Assembly (NCBI RefSeq): GCF_030265065.1
Contig: NC_080416.1
Span: 4,161,501-4,225,500 of the forward strand
Direction: 5' to 3'
Length of the DNA stretch: 64,000 nt
From: Corythoichthys intestinalis
Taxonomy: Eukaryota; Chordata; Actinopteri; Syngnathiformes; Syngnathidae
Shown here: positions 29,997-42,731 of the stretch, piece by piece
Layout of the letters: each line of letters starts with the position of its first letter
How positions within the stretch are numbered: position 1 is the first letter of the stretch
Notes under the pieces: generated by a model
Databases searched by the model: none
Told to the model about the DNA's origin: nothing
Seen by the model: only the letters and a program-made list of their open reading frames with translations
Position numbers and translations under genes: made by a program

Positions 29997-32303
29997 TGTT
30001 GGCACGTTGTATAGTTCCCGGGGGGAGGTATTTTGTTGAGGGAACAGCAGGAAAGATAGTTATATTCCGCGGGTTGAATGTGAGACAGACATTGCTACCG
30101 TATTTTGTTGCAGCCTAAATGTCAATAAAGCAACGCTGATTAGCTCTGTTGTTTGATACTCCGCCTCAGACTCCTTCCCTAGCTCGCCACGACTGAAACA
30201 AAATGGTGATGTCTTGTACCGTAATGGTCGGCATACGTTTCTTCGACACAACATGGCCGTGACAACAAAACAAAATCGGTCTTTGTATAAATATAATATA
30301 TCTATATTTTTGTCTCCATCCCTGTACCCGTTTATAATGCGCACCATGATTTTAGAAGTTGATTTGGGGGGGGGGAAGTGCGCGTTATATTCAGGAAATT
30401 ACAGTAATTTGATTATCGAATTAGCAGTTCTTGTTTGTGTGTAATGTGAGGCTAAGCGCGCCCCAGTGATTAGATTAAGAGAGCGAGAGTTCACTGCTTG
30501 TCTGCTCTACTCAGGTTTGGTTGCTGAATTTATAATATTAAGAAGTCTCGCGAGTTGGATTGTGTTGTGTGTCGTTAGATCCAGTTTGCTTCTGTCAGAG
30601 GTGAGTAAATCAGCCAATTGTATTGTTTGTATTCTTTGTCGATGAGACGTTTCAATTTATCACGGAGCGCTAAGCTAGTTAGCAATCATGCTAATCAGTG
30701 TGTCTGTTTGTATTGTATTTTGGAGAAGCATATTAGCACTTCAGTTACTTTTAGATAGTGAAGTCCTGCCATTTTTCATTTTGCATATCCCAACAAGAAT
30801 GGGTAGTTGCACCTGGTCCAGTATTTTGCTTAAGGTCACTTTGACAAAGTCGTCTCAGGGTTAAACCTGCAACCCTGTTATATCCTCATGGATTTTGACA
30901 TTGACATTTCTCAGGAAATGCTCCACGTTTTCAATATTCAAGTAATGATGTCATTCTCAGGTTACGCACAGTGCTTTGTTAGAAGAATACGCAGATATTA
31001 GAAAGTGGAAACATCAGGTGCCTAAAAAAAGACCTAACATGCGTGCGAATGATTGAATTTTAATCCGAACACTAATACAGAGAGGAGATAATATCATTGC
31101 ATTTTTTGTTGCTTTTTTAAAAAACATCCTTCTTCCTGGATGGCTCACCAGTCAAACCTGACTCTCCATTGCCTATTCCTGTTTGGGGAGGAAATTCTGA
31201 TACATTTATAGAAGTGATAACTGAAGTACTTGATGATAAAACTGACTTTTTTAAATCAATGTTTTTTTTTTCCTTGTATTATAAATGTGTAGCCTGATTT
31301 AAATATGTTCAAGAGAACGGGTTTAAAGTTGCTGCTATGTAGGATGGATGAATTATTCAGCAATTTTAGACTTCAATTTAAACATAAAAAATTGTTCAGA
31401 AATAATCATCTTAGTCTTTGCATCAGGAAATTAAATACATAACATATGTTTATGTTTGGTAAAACCACTGGTCAATTAAAGATAATGACAAAACTGATAA
31501 AAAGAAAAGTTCAAATCATAGCTTTCATGGTTTAAGTTTGCTTCCTGTGCTCAAGTGTGTCTTGTCTATGTGATTGTACATTGATTTCACCTGTTGTGGC
31601 CTGCTACTTGTGTGTTGACCAATCTGCTCGCTCTTGTATCACCCACCTGTTTCTCATTTTCTCATTACCCCATATCCCTATTTAAGTGCCCCATGTGCTG
31701 TCAGTGTTTGTTGTGTCATTGTCTATCCATTGTTCTCGTGTTCCTGCATCCTCTGTTTAATTAAGTTTTTGATGCCTTTTGTTTGTACTTTTTGTTTTTG
31801 TTAATTACTAAAACAATTTTTGCCACCCTGCCTTGTCTTGGCTTTGGTTTTTCCATGTTGTTTCACTACAATTGGGTCTTCCATGCCCATGTGTCATGAC
31901 AATATTGTTTCACAATTAAAAATTTTCAGACTATAAGTTGCATTTTTTTTTCATAGTTTGGATAGGGGTGCGACTTATACTCTGGAGTGATTTATGTGTG
32001 AATTATTAACATTATTATACCATTTCATATTTTCACATGTTATTTTCACACTAAATTGCAAGAGGGCGCTCAAGGTTCATGTAACATTATAGGGTACAAC
32101 AGTGATTTTTCTTTTCTTTTTTTTTTTTTTTTCAACGTGTCTTTGTTGTTGTCCCCACCAACTTTTAAGCAACCTCAATTGCATTATATATTGAGTTCAG
32201 CTATATATGTCATTTAAATGGTCTTCCAATATGTTGTAAGGATAGAGTTGACTCTACCATTATTAAGTGAATTATTTTCATGATGTTCAGACTTACATTT
32301 ACC
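29997..32303. other. Gene-free stretch with weak repeat signals
   Basis: No supported coding sequence. 29997-30200 has LTR-like features (AATAAAGCAACGCTG) but no target duplication. 30342-30410 and 31928-32090 resemble ends of the TACCGTAATTTTC MITE family. 30425-30600 looks like a possible non-coding exon ending in a GTCAGAG|GTGAGT donor on the plus strand, without a partner exon. 31550-31901, ending GTGTCATGACA, looks like part of an LTR but its other end is unclear. Confidence 0.35.
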
Positions 32304-34372
32304 CAGGGGTTGAAAGTGGGCGGGAACGGTCAGGAACGCAGTTCCGGTATAAAATTCAGTGCTGGAATGCTGTTCCGGTATACGGTGCTTCGATTCCCAA
32401 AATATGACGGCAACTGTCAAAACGCTATGTAAAAAAAAAAAAAAAAAAAGATCAGATCAGATTTAAATACACTAGTGTTAACAACAAACATAAGAAAGTG
32501 CTTGTGTAGCGTAATCAGTTTCCACTGATATTTATGATTTATTTTATTCCACAGACTGCATGGAGGTTTCACCAGCTGCTGCAGTTATCTCAGTACTTCT
32601 CAAATAGTGGGGGGCGCAGAGCGATGCCAGGGGTGGCGCGTGTGACCTCGGGGAACATGATTTTTTATTTATTTATTTTTTTGCCGTACTAGAATAAAGT
32701 GTACTTGCACATCCACTCAGTGGGTGGCAGTGGCGCTCTCATTTTCAAAGTGCGCGCAGTATTTTTGAAGTAAGCAAGAGCACTCAGCACACGGAAGAGA
32801 CTCATGAGAGCTGTGCGCCGTTTTCGAAAGCCATACATTTAATACAGTGGTAGATGAGGAAAGACCACTGTTTACTGTGTCTAAAAATGATTATAGCGGA
32901 CAGCCGGAAGCCAAATCAATTAAGACGCCACTTAAAGACATTAGACCCCGATCTCATTGATAAGCCGCTTGGTTGTTTTTCAGCAAAAACGAGCCAAATA
33001 TTGCCAACAATCGTCCCGCTTTGTCAGTGTGATATCAGTGACATCACTTTTCTTTTTTTTTTCTTTGCTTCTTCTATTCAGTTTTGTTTTTTCGGTCAAA
33101 TTTTTTTGGCATATTGTCCTCATGAGTTAATGTTTCTAATGAATTTGAATTTTTCATTATTTACTGATTTTATTTTTCAGTATCAAATGGTCAAAAATGT
33201 ACCTTGAGTGTATTTTTACAGTTTGGATGTGACTTTTTTTTTTTTTTTTCATTCAGGCAAATTGATGCGCGTTAAGTCTTTTCTGTTACAAACAAAACAA
33301 TGTTAAAAAAGTTATACTTTATAAGTTAATCTGTTATTTTCTCTAATAGAAAAATAAGGATACAATGTGTGGCAGAGGTGTACTTATAATAGTATCATTT
33401 GTCTATAATATTACTATTTACAGTGGCAGCAGAGTTTGGGGGGGGGCGCGAAACATTTACGTATTCATTGGGAGGGCGTAACAGAAAATAATTGAGAAGC
33501 ACTGAGTTGTCTGAATCTGACGATGACGAGTCATGTCAATGTGCGACTGCACGCAGCAAAGCAAAATGCCTGTAATCGTTTATCCGTTCAATTGGCTGAC
33601 ATACTGACATGTGATCACCAGAGATAGTTAGCTCTGATTGGTTCAAATGTGCATGTTTTCTGAAACAGCAAAAAAAAAAAAAAAAAAAAGGGCAATGCAA
33701 CATAAAATGGATCAAATCTTTAAGAGCAAAGAAAGAGTTAAGGTGGCTTATTTACCATATTCAGTTTTATTTGCTCTGATGGGGAGGTTCAGAACATCTT
33801 AGCTGTCAATGTGCACTTTGGACTTTAATTAGCCTAAATGAACAAATTTATCATTTCCATATGATTTAAAAAAGTCAATGTTTGCGCAATCTTCAAAATA
33901 TTTTCCATTTCACTCTGCATAATATAAGTCATTTGTACTTGTTTTTCTGAATGAATGTTACTTTTATCTTTATTATTAAAAACACACAAAAAAGTAACAT
34001 TTACATTATCTTCAATTTAGTTAAAATTGTAGTAGTAGTTAGTAGTTAAAATTGAGATTTGGCATTTAGTATGTGAGGAAATTAGGGCAAATAAAAATTA
34101 GGAGATGGAGGTTGGGGTTATAGCTGTTTTTGTTAACTTTTATTTTGGAAATCATCCAAAAAATACCATTTTGAATGAAAATCAGTTTTTGTATGTGTTA
34201 TAAAAATAACTAACCAAAACAGTTTTCTTTGCATTTCAGTAGTTTTGACCCCCCCTTAAAAAATAAATAAATAAATAAATAAAAGAAACAACAACTAAAT
34301 AACATTTCTGGCTCCGTGGCGAACTTCACATTGGGGAGTTCCGACAAGAAATTCTAACCACTTTCACCCCTG
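32304..34372. mobile_element. hAT element (CAGGGGTTGAAAGTGG ends), host of a nested hAT
   Basis: CAGGGGTTGAAAGTGGGCGG pairs with ...ACCACTTTCACCCCTG, flanked by CATTTACC (32296-32303) and CATTAACC (34373-34380). The interior contains the nested hAT at 32591-33504 and no readable transposase. Confidence 0.85.
32591..33504 (+). mobile_element. Nested hAT with BED zinc-finger remnant
   Basis: The ends CAGTACTTCTCAAATAGTGG and ...AATTGAGAAGCACTG are flanked by AGTTATCT / AGTTGTCT. A frame from 32854 reads HCLLCLKMIIADSRKPNQLR then RHLKTLDPDLIDKP, which is the C2H2-type BED finger of ZBED5-like hAT transposases. The catalytic part is deleted, so this is a non-autonomous derivative of a ZBED5-like parent. 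Confidence 0.85.
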
Positions 34373-34539
34373 CATTAACCCCTTTTCATTTGCTGAATGC
34401 GCTGGTACATTTTTTCCCCTCAAACACACGTTTGATTGGCTTGCATTTATTTAAAATGTATTTTTCTATTCTATTTATTGAAAAATAGTTTTATTTGCAG
34501 CCTACGCAGACATTTTTTCTGATAACCAGGGTTGTCAAC

Positions 34540-35300
34540 AGACTTGCAGGGGCCTGGGGACAAGAGAGCATTATTGGGGCCCACCCCACTCCTGTCACCG
34601 GCTTGTAACGACAACGTACGCAGTACTTTTAACACTTTGACATTGTAAATTTGCAAATTATTTATTTTGAGATGGACAATTAAATGTAACAGACTGTAAT
34701 GTGATGTGATACAATATAAACAATTTCCATCTATTGTCCCATGTAGGCTACGATACAACACAATACAACTGAGAGTGCTATGCCTGCCTGCTAAGCAACA
34801 AAACAGTATAACTTAACATTCTGTGCCTGCCCCCTCCACATCCCTGGGGTTATCAAGCCCTCAAACAGTGATGCGCCTAGATTTTTTGGACAGCAAAGTC
34901 GTTTATAACATCAGTGAAATCCAGTTTTGGAGCACGCTCAATGGAGAGCATGGCTACGTCGTTAAGCCTGCCCTGTGATATGGTGGAGCGTGTTCCACTG
35001 CTGCTTGTTTTGTGATGGATTCGTATTAGCGTTTGCTGTAAAACAGAGTGGGTTGTAAACCCAAGACAAATCCGGCAGCTGGACCCGAGTCTGCTCAGCC
35101 TCGCGCACCTGCTTCCCACAGACTAACATACATCCCTGATCTTTCATCTTCTCTCTCCTCGGCTCGACACGAGTAGCATGTCTTGTCATACCGCAGCTCA
35201 ATAGGTTACAAGTGGCCGGTGACAGACTCGAATCGCAAATGTAAACGTTTAGTGTTAGCGGCTGTTGTTCACTTACCGACATCACCGTCCACAGCCTACT
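34540..35300 (-). mobile_element. hAT transposase relic, C-terminal dimerisation region
   Basis: On the minus strand 34980-34877 encodes RLNDVAMLSIERAPKLDFTD and VINDFAVQK, the end of the hAT dimerisation domain (as in transposases related to the 52-kDa repressor). Upstream HITGQA/SGTRSTISQG pieces lie in another frame, so it is broken. The element ends were not found. Confidence 0.65.
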
Positions 35301-35970
35301 GTAGCCCTAATTCTCTGTCCCCCTTTTAAAAACTTATTTTTTTTCTTGTTCACCTCTATGATCTTCATCTTTTTTTTCTTATGCGCACCTGATTTATGAC
35401 GACTTGCCATGTTTAGAGTTTATCACAATGACAGGTTTTAATTTCCCGCTTCAGGGCACGTACGTAGTGTAGCCTTGAGTGTGCCTGAGCAGAGTCAAGC
35501 CATTCTCTGCTAAGACGGGGGGTGTTGTGCAAAAAAAAAAAAGGAAAAAATATGTATTTTAAATATTTAATATGTTAAAGTTTTTAATTATATAGCGAGT
35601 AGAATGTAATATTTAACCAGACAATGTTATTGTTGCAATTTCTCATTGGTGAAGCTACCCTGGTGATACAGCAGGCACGTCTCTACTCTTGGTATCGCTG
35701 GCAAAAAAAATGTAGAATAAAGAGGAAAAATCTAACGACTCTTGTGTAGCCCAAAGTAGCGGAGTAAGAGTAGCGTTTTTTTTTCCACAAATCTACTCAA
35801 GTAAAAAAAATATGGCTTAGTAAAACTACTCTTAGGAGTACATTTTTCTCAAAAAGTTTCTCAAGTAAACCTTTGCTAACTTGTAAATGTGGATATGTTG
35901 ACATCCTATTCTATCCTGACTGATCGCTAATCCTGGTGCCGATAGTTTCTCTTCTTGAGTGTGTCTAATA

Positions 35971-37420
35971 CAGTGCTTCTCAATTATTTTCTGTAATGCC
36001 CCCCCAATGGAAGACGTAAATGTTTTGCACCCCCCCCCCCAACTCTCTGCCTCCACTGTAAATGTATCATTTGTAGGGGTGTGACAAAATGTCGAAATGG
36101 TGATGTATCGTGATACTATGTTTCCCAAAAGGTTATCGATATGCTCCTGCCAAGAATCGAGATATCGTCTTAAAAAGGTGCCAATGTCAAAAAAAAAAAA
36201 AGTATTAAAAAGGAACCAACAAGTTGCTACCAAAATCTAACATAATAATAGTGTCTCAGTTAACTCCAAGGCTGCATTGACGGTGCTCGACGCCCCATTC
36301 CATATAGAAACAAGAGCATTCAGAGTCATTCTGTCTGATTTTCAGGGCATAATTTCCTGTTTATTTTGAGTTACAGAACAAGAAGTGTGTTTATTTTGAG
36401 TTACGGAACAGGAAGTGACCCATAAAATACCAAAATGAATAGGCAGTGACTCAAACTCAACAGGAAATGACCCGTAAATGCCATAAAATGAACAGCAAGT
36501 GACCTGTAAATGGTTCACTTCCTGTTTTTTTTGAGTAACACAACAGGAGGTGACCCATAAAATACCCCAAAATCAACAGGAAGTAACTGAAAATCAATAG
36601 GTAAATGACCTTAAATGGCCCAAAATTACCTCATTGCCTGGCGTTGGCTGCCAATGACGGCCATAGACGTTCAAATGGATTGGACGTCTACCAGACTAGT
36701 GATAAAGTCATTCCAACTCACAGCAGAATTGTTTTTCTGTTTATTGGTTGTTTGTAGAATATCCTCGAATGATTTCCTGAGCAACGTATCGATAATCGTT
36801 GTATCGCCATATCGTCAGATCATCGTTATCGTGAGCTTTATATCGCAAATCGTATCGTATCGTGAGGTACCAAGAGGTTCCCACTCCTAATCATTTGTCT
36901 ATAAGATTATTATTATAATCAGTACACCTCTGGATAACATTGTGTCCTTTTTAATATTAAAGAAAAAACGTAATATAGATCAACTTACAATAAAATACAA
37001 TATGACTTTACTAACAGTGTTTTGTTTTTAACAGAAAAGACTTCAAGCACATCAATTTGCCTGAATTAAAAAACAAACAAAAACACTTCCAAACTGTAAA
37101 AAATACACTCAAGGCACATTTGTTGACCGTTTGATACTGAAAAATAAAATTTAATAAAATTAAAAAATTGTTATAAATTCAAATTGATTAGCAACATTAA
37201 CTCTTGAGGACTAAATCCCAAACAATTTGACCGGAAAAAACAAAAAAATTAATAGAACAAACACGACATTGTCATTGAGCTGAGGGACAGTTTTTATTTT
37301 TTGTAAATTTATATATAGATACTGAGAATGAATCATTCATGTATTTATTTTTAATATAGACCAGAAAAAATGACTAAGATTACAACAAGAAATGAGAAAA
37401 TGTGAAAAAATTTGTAAATA

Positions 37421-37463
<43 letters not shown>

Positions 37464-37653
37464 AAATGGAGAAAAAAATTTCATTAAAAATAGAAATGCA
37501 ATTTATTCTTTTTAAAAATTCTTTAAATTTTTCAAGTTTTTTTTTTTTTTTTTTTAAATGTTATGTCCAATTTTCTCTAGTTTTTTTTTTTTTTTTTTTT
37601 ACATCTCATACCTGTTTTTTTTTTTTTGTTTTGTTTTGTTTTTTAATTTAGAC

Positions 37654-37685
<32 letters not shown>

Positions 37686-38093
37686 GGACAATTTTCATCC
37701 ATAATAATTCCTGATTCATTTTCATTTTTTTCCCGTCTAATTTTATTTTGAATAAATTAAGTTGTCTAAAGTCTTTATGTGACCTCTTAATTGATTTGGC
37801 ATCCTGCTGTCCGCTGCGAACATTTTTAGACAAGGTAAACAGACTGGTCTTTCCTGGTCTCCCACTGTGCTAAAAGTCAAAGCCAAACGCTACATAGGCT
37901 TCATCATATTTCTTCGTCTTAGCTTTCCATATCTCCAGTGTCCAGAGCGCCACTGGCACCCACTGAGTGGATGTCCAATTACACTTTATTCTAGTACAGC
38001 AAAAAACATATGTTCCCCAAGGTCACATGCGCAACCCCTGGCATTGCTCCGCGCCCCCCTGGGGGGGCCCGCCCCACCATTTGAGAAGTACTG
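35971..38093. mobile_element. hAT element (CAGTGCTTCTCAA ends), with nested hAT MITE
   Basis: CAGTGCTTCTCAATTATTTT pairs with ...CATTTGAGAAGTACTG, flanked by an exact GTCTAATA at 35963-35970 and 38094-38101. The interior is T-rich and AT-rich with a (TA)n at 37427-37459. It lacks a transposase. It is a relative of the copies at 4487-5413 and 32591-33504. Confidence 0.92.
36074..36889. mobile_element. Nested hAT MITE (TAGGGGTGTGACAAAA ends)
   Basis: TAGGGGTGTGACAAAATGTC and ...GTTCCCACTCCTA are flanked by an exact ATCATTTG on both sides (36066-36073, 36890-36897). It includes many ATCGATA/CGATATCG motifs near both ends and TGACCC.TAAA repeats in the middle. Confidence 0.92.
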
Positions 38094-38282
38094 GTCTAAT
38101 AGGACCCTGAAATCTTCAGCCTACTGCTCTCTATTCTATTTTAAATTGCCTTTCAAGTTGACATGTCTGTTCTTAGTGTTGGATTTTTATCAAATTTAAT
38201 CACCCCCAAAATGTGACTTATACTCAGGTGCGATTTAGTCCTAAAAATATGATCGGTAGACTACTACAGGATCAAAGTGTTA

Positions 38283-38588
38283 TCACACCAGCAGAGTGAC
38301 GATCACTCCATCGTCCTGTCCTTGCCATAGCACTTCCCCTTCAAAGTGAACTTTTCCATGTTTCTGGGCTCTCCATAGAATCTTCATCACCTTTTTAAAG
38401 ATGTGAATATATCTATCTGGCAAACAGACAGATACCAAACATACCAGAGATAACACGTGTCTTCCCGTCTTTATCTGGTTCAGTCTGATGATGAAACACA
38501 TATCAGCAATCTTACCGTTGATGTGTTTCCCAGCACGTTTGACTCAATCTTCTATTTTAGTACCCTCCTTCGGGCCTCCGTATCCATC
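38283..38588 (-). pseudogene. Relic of the last exon of an ABRA/STARS-like gene (Costars domain)
   Basis: Reading left from 38588 after a TTGTTCAG acceptor, the frame encodes DGYGGPKEGTKIED, a stop (TGA 38546-38544), VKRAGKHINGKIADMCFII, a poorly matching stretch, then KILWRAQKHGKVHFEGEVLW and QGQDDGVIVTLLV to the stop at 38283. Human ABRA has EGYGRPKEGT, KRAEEHI, DMCFII, RARKHGLVDFEGEMLWQG and ITLLK in the same order, from memory. ABRA proteins bind actin and switch on Rho/SRF signalling in muscle. The in-frame stop, the frame damage between DMCFII and RYIHIFKKVM, and the absence of an upstream exon mark this as a broken duplicate. A short 72-aa product starting at 38501 is possible but unlikely to be real. 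Confidence 0.8.
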
Positions 38589-38760
38589 CTGAACAATACT
38601 ATTTATTGCTTTTACCGTGGCCTTTGACAGCAATGGAAGAAAAATAATCTCCCACTCCAAATCGCCCTTTTAAAAGTTTTTTTTTTTTTTTTTTTTTTTT
38701 AAATCCCTTAGTACTTGTCTTGTATACGCTCTGCATTACACTCAACAACTCATCTATGTG
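38589..38760 (-). repeat. Orphan copy of the lectin-gene downstream block
   Basis: From GAACAATACTATTTATTGCT through GACAGCAATGGA, AATAATCTCCCACTCCAAAT, TACTTGTCTTGTATACGCT, this matches the 3' blocks of gene 3 (42683 on) and gene 4 (56829 on). No lectin exon follows. Its left end coincides with the start of the ABRA-like exon. Confidence 0.75.
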
Positions 38761-38927
38761 ACTTTCAGCTAACAAAGAATCTTGTAATTCTAATACTGAA
38801 TACTGAGCTCATTTTTGTTTTTTTTTGTTTTTTTGCTTTTCTCTCAATCCTGTACTTCTTCCCTGCCAGAACCCCTGCTCACCTGTTCTCACCAAACTGA
38901 CCATCGGATTCTTTGGACACTATCTGC

Positions 38928-40733
38928 TCGTGTTGTATCGGTCGCGAACGATTCGTTCTTTTTGAACGAATTGTTTGGGTGAACGAGACCGAACTAATTA
39001 CCATCTGTACTGATTCGTTCTATGAAGTTGGTGCTTGTCCGCTGCGTGGGAGGGCGTTGAGCAAGCGGCAGCGTCTTCTGACATCGCACACGACCAATCA
39101 GACGCCAGCCTCATCGCGGGCAGGGGAGGGAGCGGAAACAGAATCAGGGCGTTTGTCACTCACTTCCAAGGGGTGGCCAATAAGCAGCCAGCGTGCAGGC
39201 AGGGGGGCAAGACTGAGTTTTGTCACTTCCCCTTCAGTGACTCGGTCCTCCGGTTCCTGACCTAGCTTGCTGCTAACTTGACTTTCCAGTAATGACTATG
39301 CGGTGAACGAATCAAAAAATGAAAGGAAATGACTTTGTCACATATTTGTTAACGTGGAGCCTATCAAATGCTGCTCAAACAGACAAAAACACCACACAAA
39401 TCTAGCGAGCATGGTTTAGTGTACTACTCTTCTCAACAGATTCGGGACTACCAATGACGACATATTATCAAATTTACAGTAATTTAAAACACGGGTAGCT
39501 ACGAGGCAAGCAAAAGCTGAGCGGCGGTCGCGTGACGGCAGGGAAGGGGGCAGAGAACTGTCACTATATGGAGGCTTCATGGCAGTGATATTTACCTCAT
39601 ATGTGCACAGAAAAAAAAAATATTTAGTATGATCACCATAATACTGATTTGCAATGAAACTGTATATACATGTCAATTTTTTACGAGTGTTTTATTTTTT
39701 TTTTTTTCGTGTCAGAGCGTGTCGGGTGTTGGTCGGTTTGACAAATTATGTCAATCCGTCCATCATGTGCTACTCAAGCGCCCAAAAACAACGCACGCGG
39801 ACACGGGAGATGTCGCAATATGTCTACATTTTTCTTAACAGACTAACGAGAGTAGAAAGGCGATATCGTAAACAATTATTTCTCGTCAGCATTTGACGAT
39901 CTGAGATGCGGGGACGACAGGGGAGCTGACCGGATTATTTTATTTATACCAGTGCAAAAATTCAATACGATCATCTTAATACTGATTAGCAATTAAACTG
40001 TCAAATATCAAAATGTAGTATTGTTTTTATTTCAGAGCAGCACATTTTACAACTAGCTATTTACACTTTAGTTTTAATATTAGTGATGAGCATAAAAACA
40101 AAAATACAACTGAGCAAGAGGTACATATGATGTGTTGGTCTTTCCAAATTTAGAAATTTAAACTTTCGATTTATTTTTATTTTCGTGACAGCAAGCATGC
40201 TGTGTTGGCTGGTAGCAGCAGCATTGTATATGTGATCAAGAACATGCTAAAGAAAGTCCGTGCGCCCCCGACCCCAACTCCCCCCCCCCCACAAAAAAGG
40301 AAAATGTTTAACCGTGTCCTAAATCGAAATGCAAGCACGAGCCATGACTTTGAGCCCATAGAACTAGGACAAACGACGCGGAAGTTCTCCCTCGCTTTTG
40401 CAGCAGCAGGAGGGAGACGAGGCTGTCTGTGAAAGCAGAATGATACCGCCTGTCACTCATTTCTGAAACTACGACGAGCGGTCAATGAGGAGCCTGTGTG
40501 CAAGAGAGGGAGGGACCAAGCAATGTCACTTCCCGTTCAGTTATACTGCGAAGCGGTCTTTGGTGATTTGTTCGGCAACGTCACTTCCCGTTCAGTAACC
40601 GAACGATTCGTTTGGGCGGGGAGGGAGATGAGGGGGGCGAACGATTCGTTGAACGATTTGTTTGAACGAATCTTTTTACTGAACGAACCGGAGTGGATTC
40701 GTTTACTCAAGTGAACGACAGATCCCGTCACTA
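38928..40733. mobile_element. hAT element, 1.8 kb
   Basis: The left TCGTGTTGTATCGGTCGCG and right (reverse complement) TAGTGACGGGATCTGTCG ends are imperfect inverted repeats, followed by shared GAACGATTCG motifs. An exact CTATCTGC lies at 38920-38927 and 40734-40741. No transposase was recognised. Confidence 0.85.
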
Positions 40734-40741
40734 CTATCTGC

Positions 40742-41907
40742 CACTCCCTGTCATCGTCAATGAACTCTTGTTACCGCACTACCAGTTTGCCTTTGTGCTT
40801 AGGCCCCCCGTTACTCCAGAACCTTAACAAATACAATAAGTTGTTTATAGTATGAAAACTGTTTTGATACAAATCTGGCCCAGATGGGTAATGTGTGCCA
40901 TATCCGGGCCATACATTAATGTAGTGTCTGCTACTTTGGACCAGTTTTGGCCCAAAACTGGTTGCTGATTCGGCAAGTGACTCCCTACTGAGTTTGGGCC
41001 GTTGTTCAAAAAGACACTGGTGCGGATATGTTTTACAAAATTGGGCTGAAATTTGCACTACATCTGGCCCATGGACGCTCCAGTTATATTTTGCAATGCA
41101 AGTTAGCCAATTGTTCTTTTGTAAGATTATCATTTGTTTTTTTTGTTTTTTTTAAATCGTTTGAGCTAGGCCCAGGCGCATCGGACACCAGCAGTTTTGG
41201 CATGCTAAAAATGATATTACTGTTCAGGATTTAGTTGAGCTTTACTTCAAAAGAACAATTGACTAACTTGAATTGCAAAAGTCAGCTGACTTAAGTAGAA
41301 CTAGCAAGGGTGGGTTAGTTGATACAAATCACTTTTGTAACCAGAGAAGGGTCATCTGACCCTATCAGCATATCTTTTGTGAGCACTGAGGTCCTCATTA
41401 GTCATTCCCATTCACACACGCAAAACCACGGGGTTGGATTGCTCCAATTAGCATCTTAAGTGTTTGCAGGGCAGGGCTGCCTTGGCTTTGTCGGACAGTG
41501 GACCGCTCAGGCAGGCAATCGGGTGGACAACCTTTTTACATATTCCAAAAGCTGCAGTTTGCCTAAACCTCCTTTTTATACAAGGTAGCTTTTTTCAGAC
41601 AGTGATTGAGACAGTTTTTTCTTTGTGGTGTTTTCATTTCGGACACTTCGTCTCTGTGAATCCTCAGCAAAAAAGGAAAAAGTGTTGATGTCTTCCTCAC
41701 ATTTTGTAAAATCATATGAGTCAATTGAAATTGAAAAATGAGCAGTCAGTCAGGTGGATGGTTTGATGGTTTCAGATGTGTAAAAAAAAAATGTTTTGTC
41801 AAATCACAAACAGCATCTCTGAATGGAGGGTGAAGGCGTTCAGCTGTCTCAATATCTCTGAATATTTTTTTAAGTGGTTTTGAGTGCGTGTGTGTTTGTC
41901 TGTCATG
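40742..41907. other. Gene-free stretch; repeat with CTGGCCCAGAT motifs
   Basis: 40800-41110 contains TCTGGCCCAGATGGGTAATG and similar motifs, typical of a fish interspersed repeat. 41120-41900 shows no supported gene; part may belong to the piggyBac relic that follows. Confidence 0.4.
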
Positions 41908-42312
41908 TCATTGTCCGACTGGCATTTCAGCAGTTACTATGCTTTCCTTTTGCTTGGCGGAAATATACCCGGAACTGCCATGGTATGTCCCTTCTACAAT
42001 TACCACATATGTATTTATAACAGTCAACACATCGTACAGTGGCGGGATTGTTCTTGCATTCATCATTAACTTGACACGTGTTTTAGGTTGTTGCCGAAGC
42101 AATTTTTCCTTCTGCACCTTCTTTGCGCCCACATGAAAGTGAGCCAATTCCTTTGCAAGACAAACCAAGAAGTTCACCTGTCTATCTCGCCTTCCGGTGC
42201 ATGCCTGATATGCATTCAGTGCTGCCATGTCAGTCATATTGTAGAACACGGCGACTGGCCATCTCCGTGTTCCTCCATGTTTGACAAAGCCAAGGGAGCC
42301 CTGGATCTGCAA
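41908..42312 (-). mobile_element. piggyBac-type transposase relic
   Basis: On the minus strand the frame has FVKHGGTRRWPVAVFYNMTD, MAALNAYQACTGRRDRQ and FLVCLAKELAHFHV. These match the late catalytic part of piggyBac transposases (RGTRRWP...FYNMLD..A.NA). The rest of the transposase and the TTAA-flanked ends were not seen. Confidence 0.75.
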
Positions 42313-42731
42313 ATATTCAAGATGCTAATCGCAGCTATCCAGAGTGAAACCCCCCCCTTCACACCTAGGCAGCGACTCCACAGGAGTGTGTAGGCGGGTT
42401 ACCTGCTTGATTACTGGGCTTTGTCATACAATTGACCACTCAAACAAGCAGTCAGTTTGGTATCAGGGTCATTTGACGCCCCTCTGGTCTTTCTTTTCAT
42501 GCCAAAAAATTCCAGGGACTTCAAGTAAATATAAAGTATAAAGCAAATGTTTACTGGATTGTTTCCAGTGCACACCTGATTGTTTTTAGTGTGCACCAGA
42601 TAGTTTAAAATTTATATCTGTCGATGTCCCTATAGGGACTCCGTATGTGTTCTACAAATGTCTCAACCTTAATGAAGAAATTGGGTTCTAGAACAATACT
42701 ATTTATTGCTTTTATAGCCGTTCCCGTAGTT

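Noticed and set aside
29997-30200. Additional solo LTR
   Set aside because: TG and CA ends can be proposed, but no target duplication was found.
30425-30600. First exon of a plus-strand gene ending in GTGAGT
   Set aside because: No coding exon or acceptor partner on the plus strand was found in the following 10 kb.
31550-31901. Additional solo LTR ending TGTCATGACA
   Set aside because: The left end and target duplication could not be placed.
32854-33207. 117-codon frame with a BED finger resembling ZBED5
   Set aside because: Same reason: it is inside a hAT element with matching ends and has lost the catalytic region.
38499-38501. Start codon of an intact 72-aa ABRACL-like gene
   Set aside because: The homology continues upstream of this ATG across a stop codon, and the middle of the domain is damaged, so it is a relic of the longer ABRA type.
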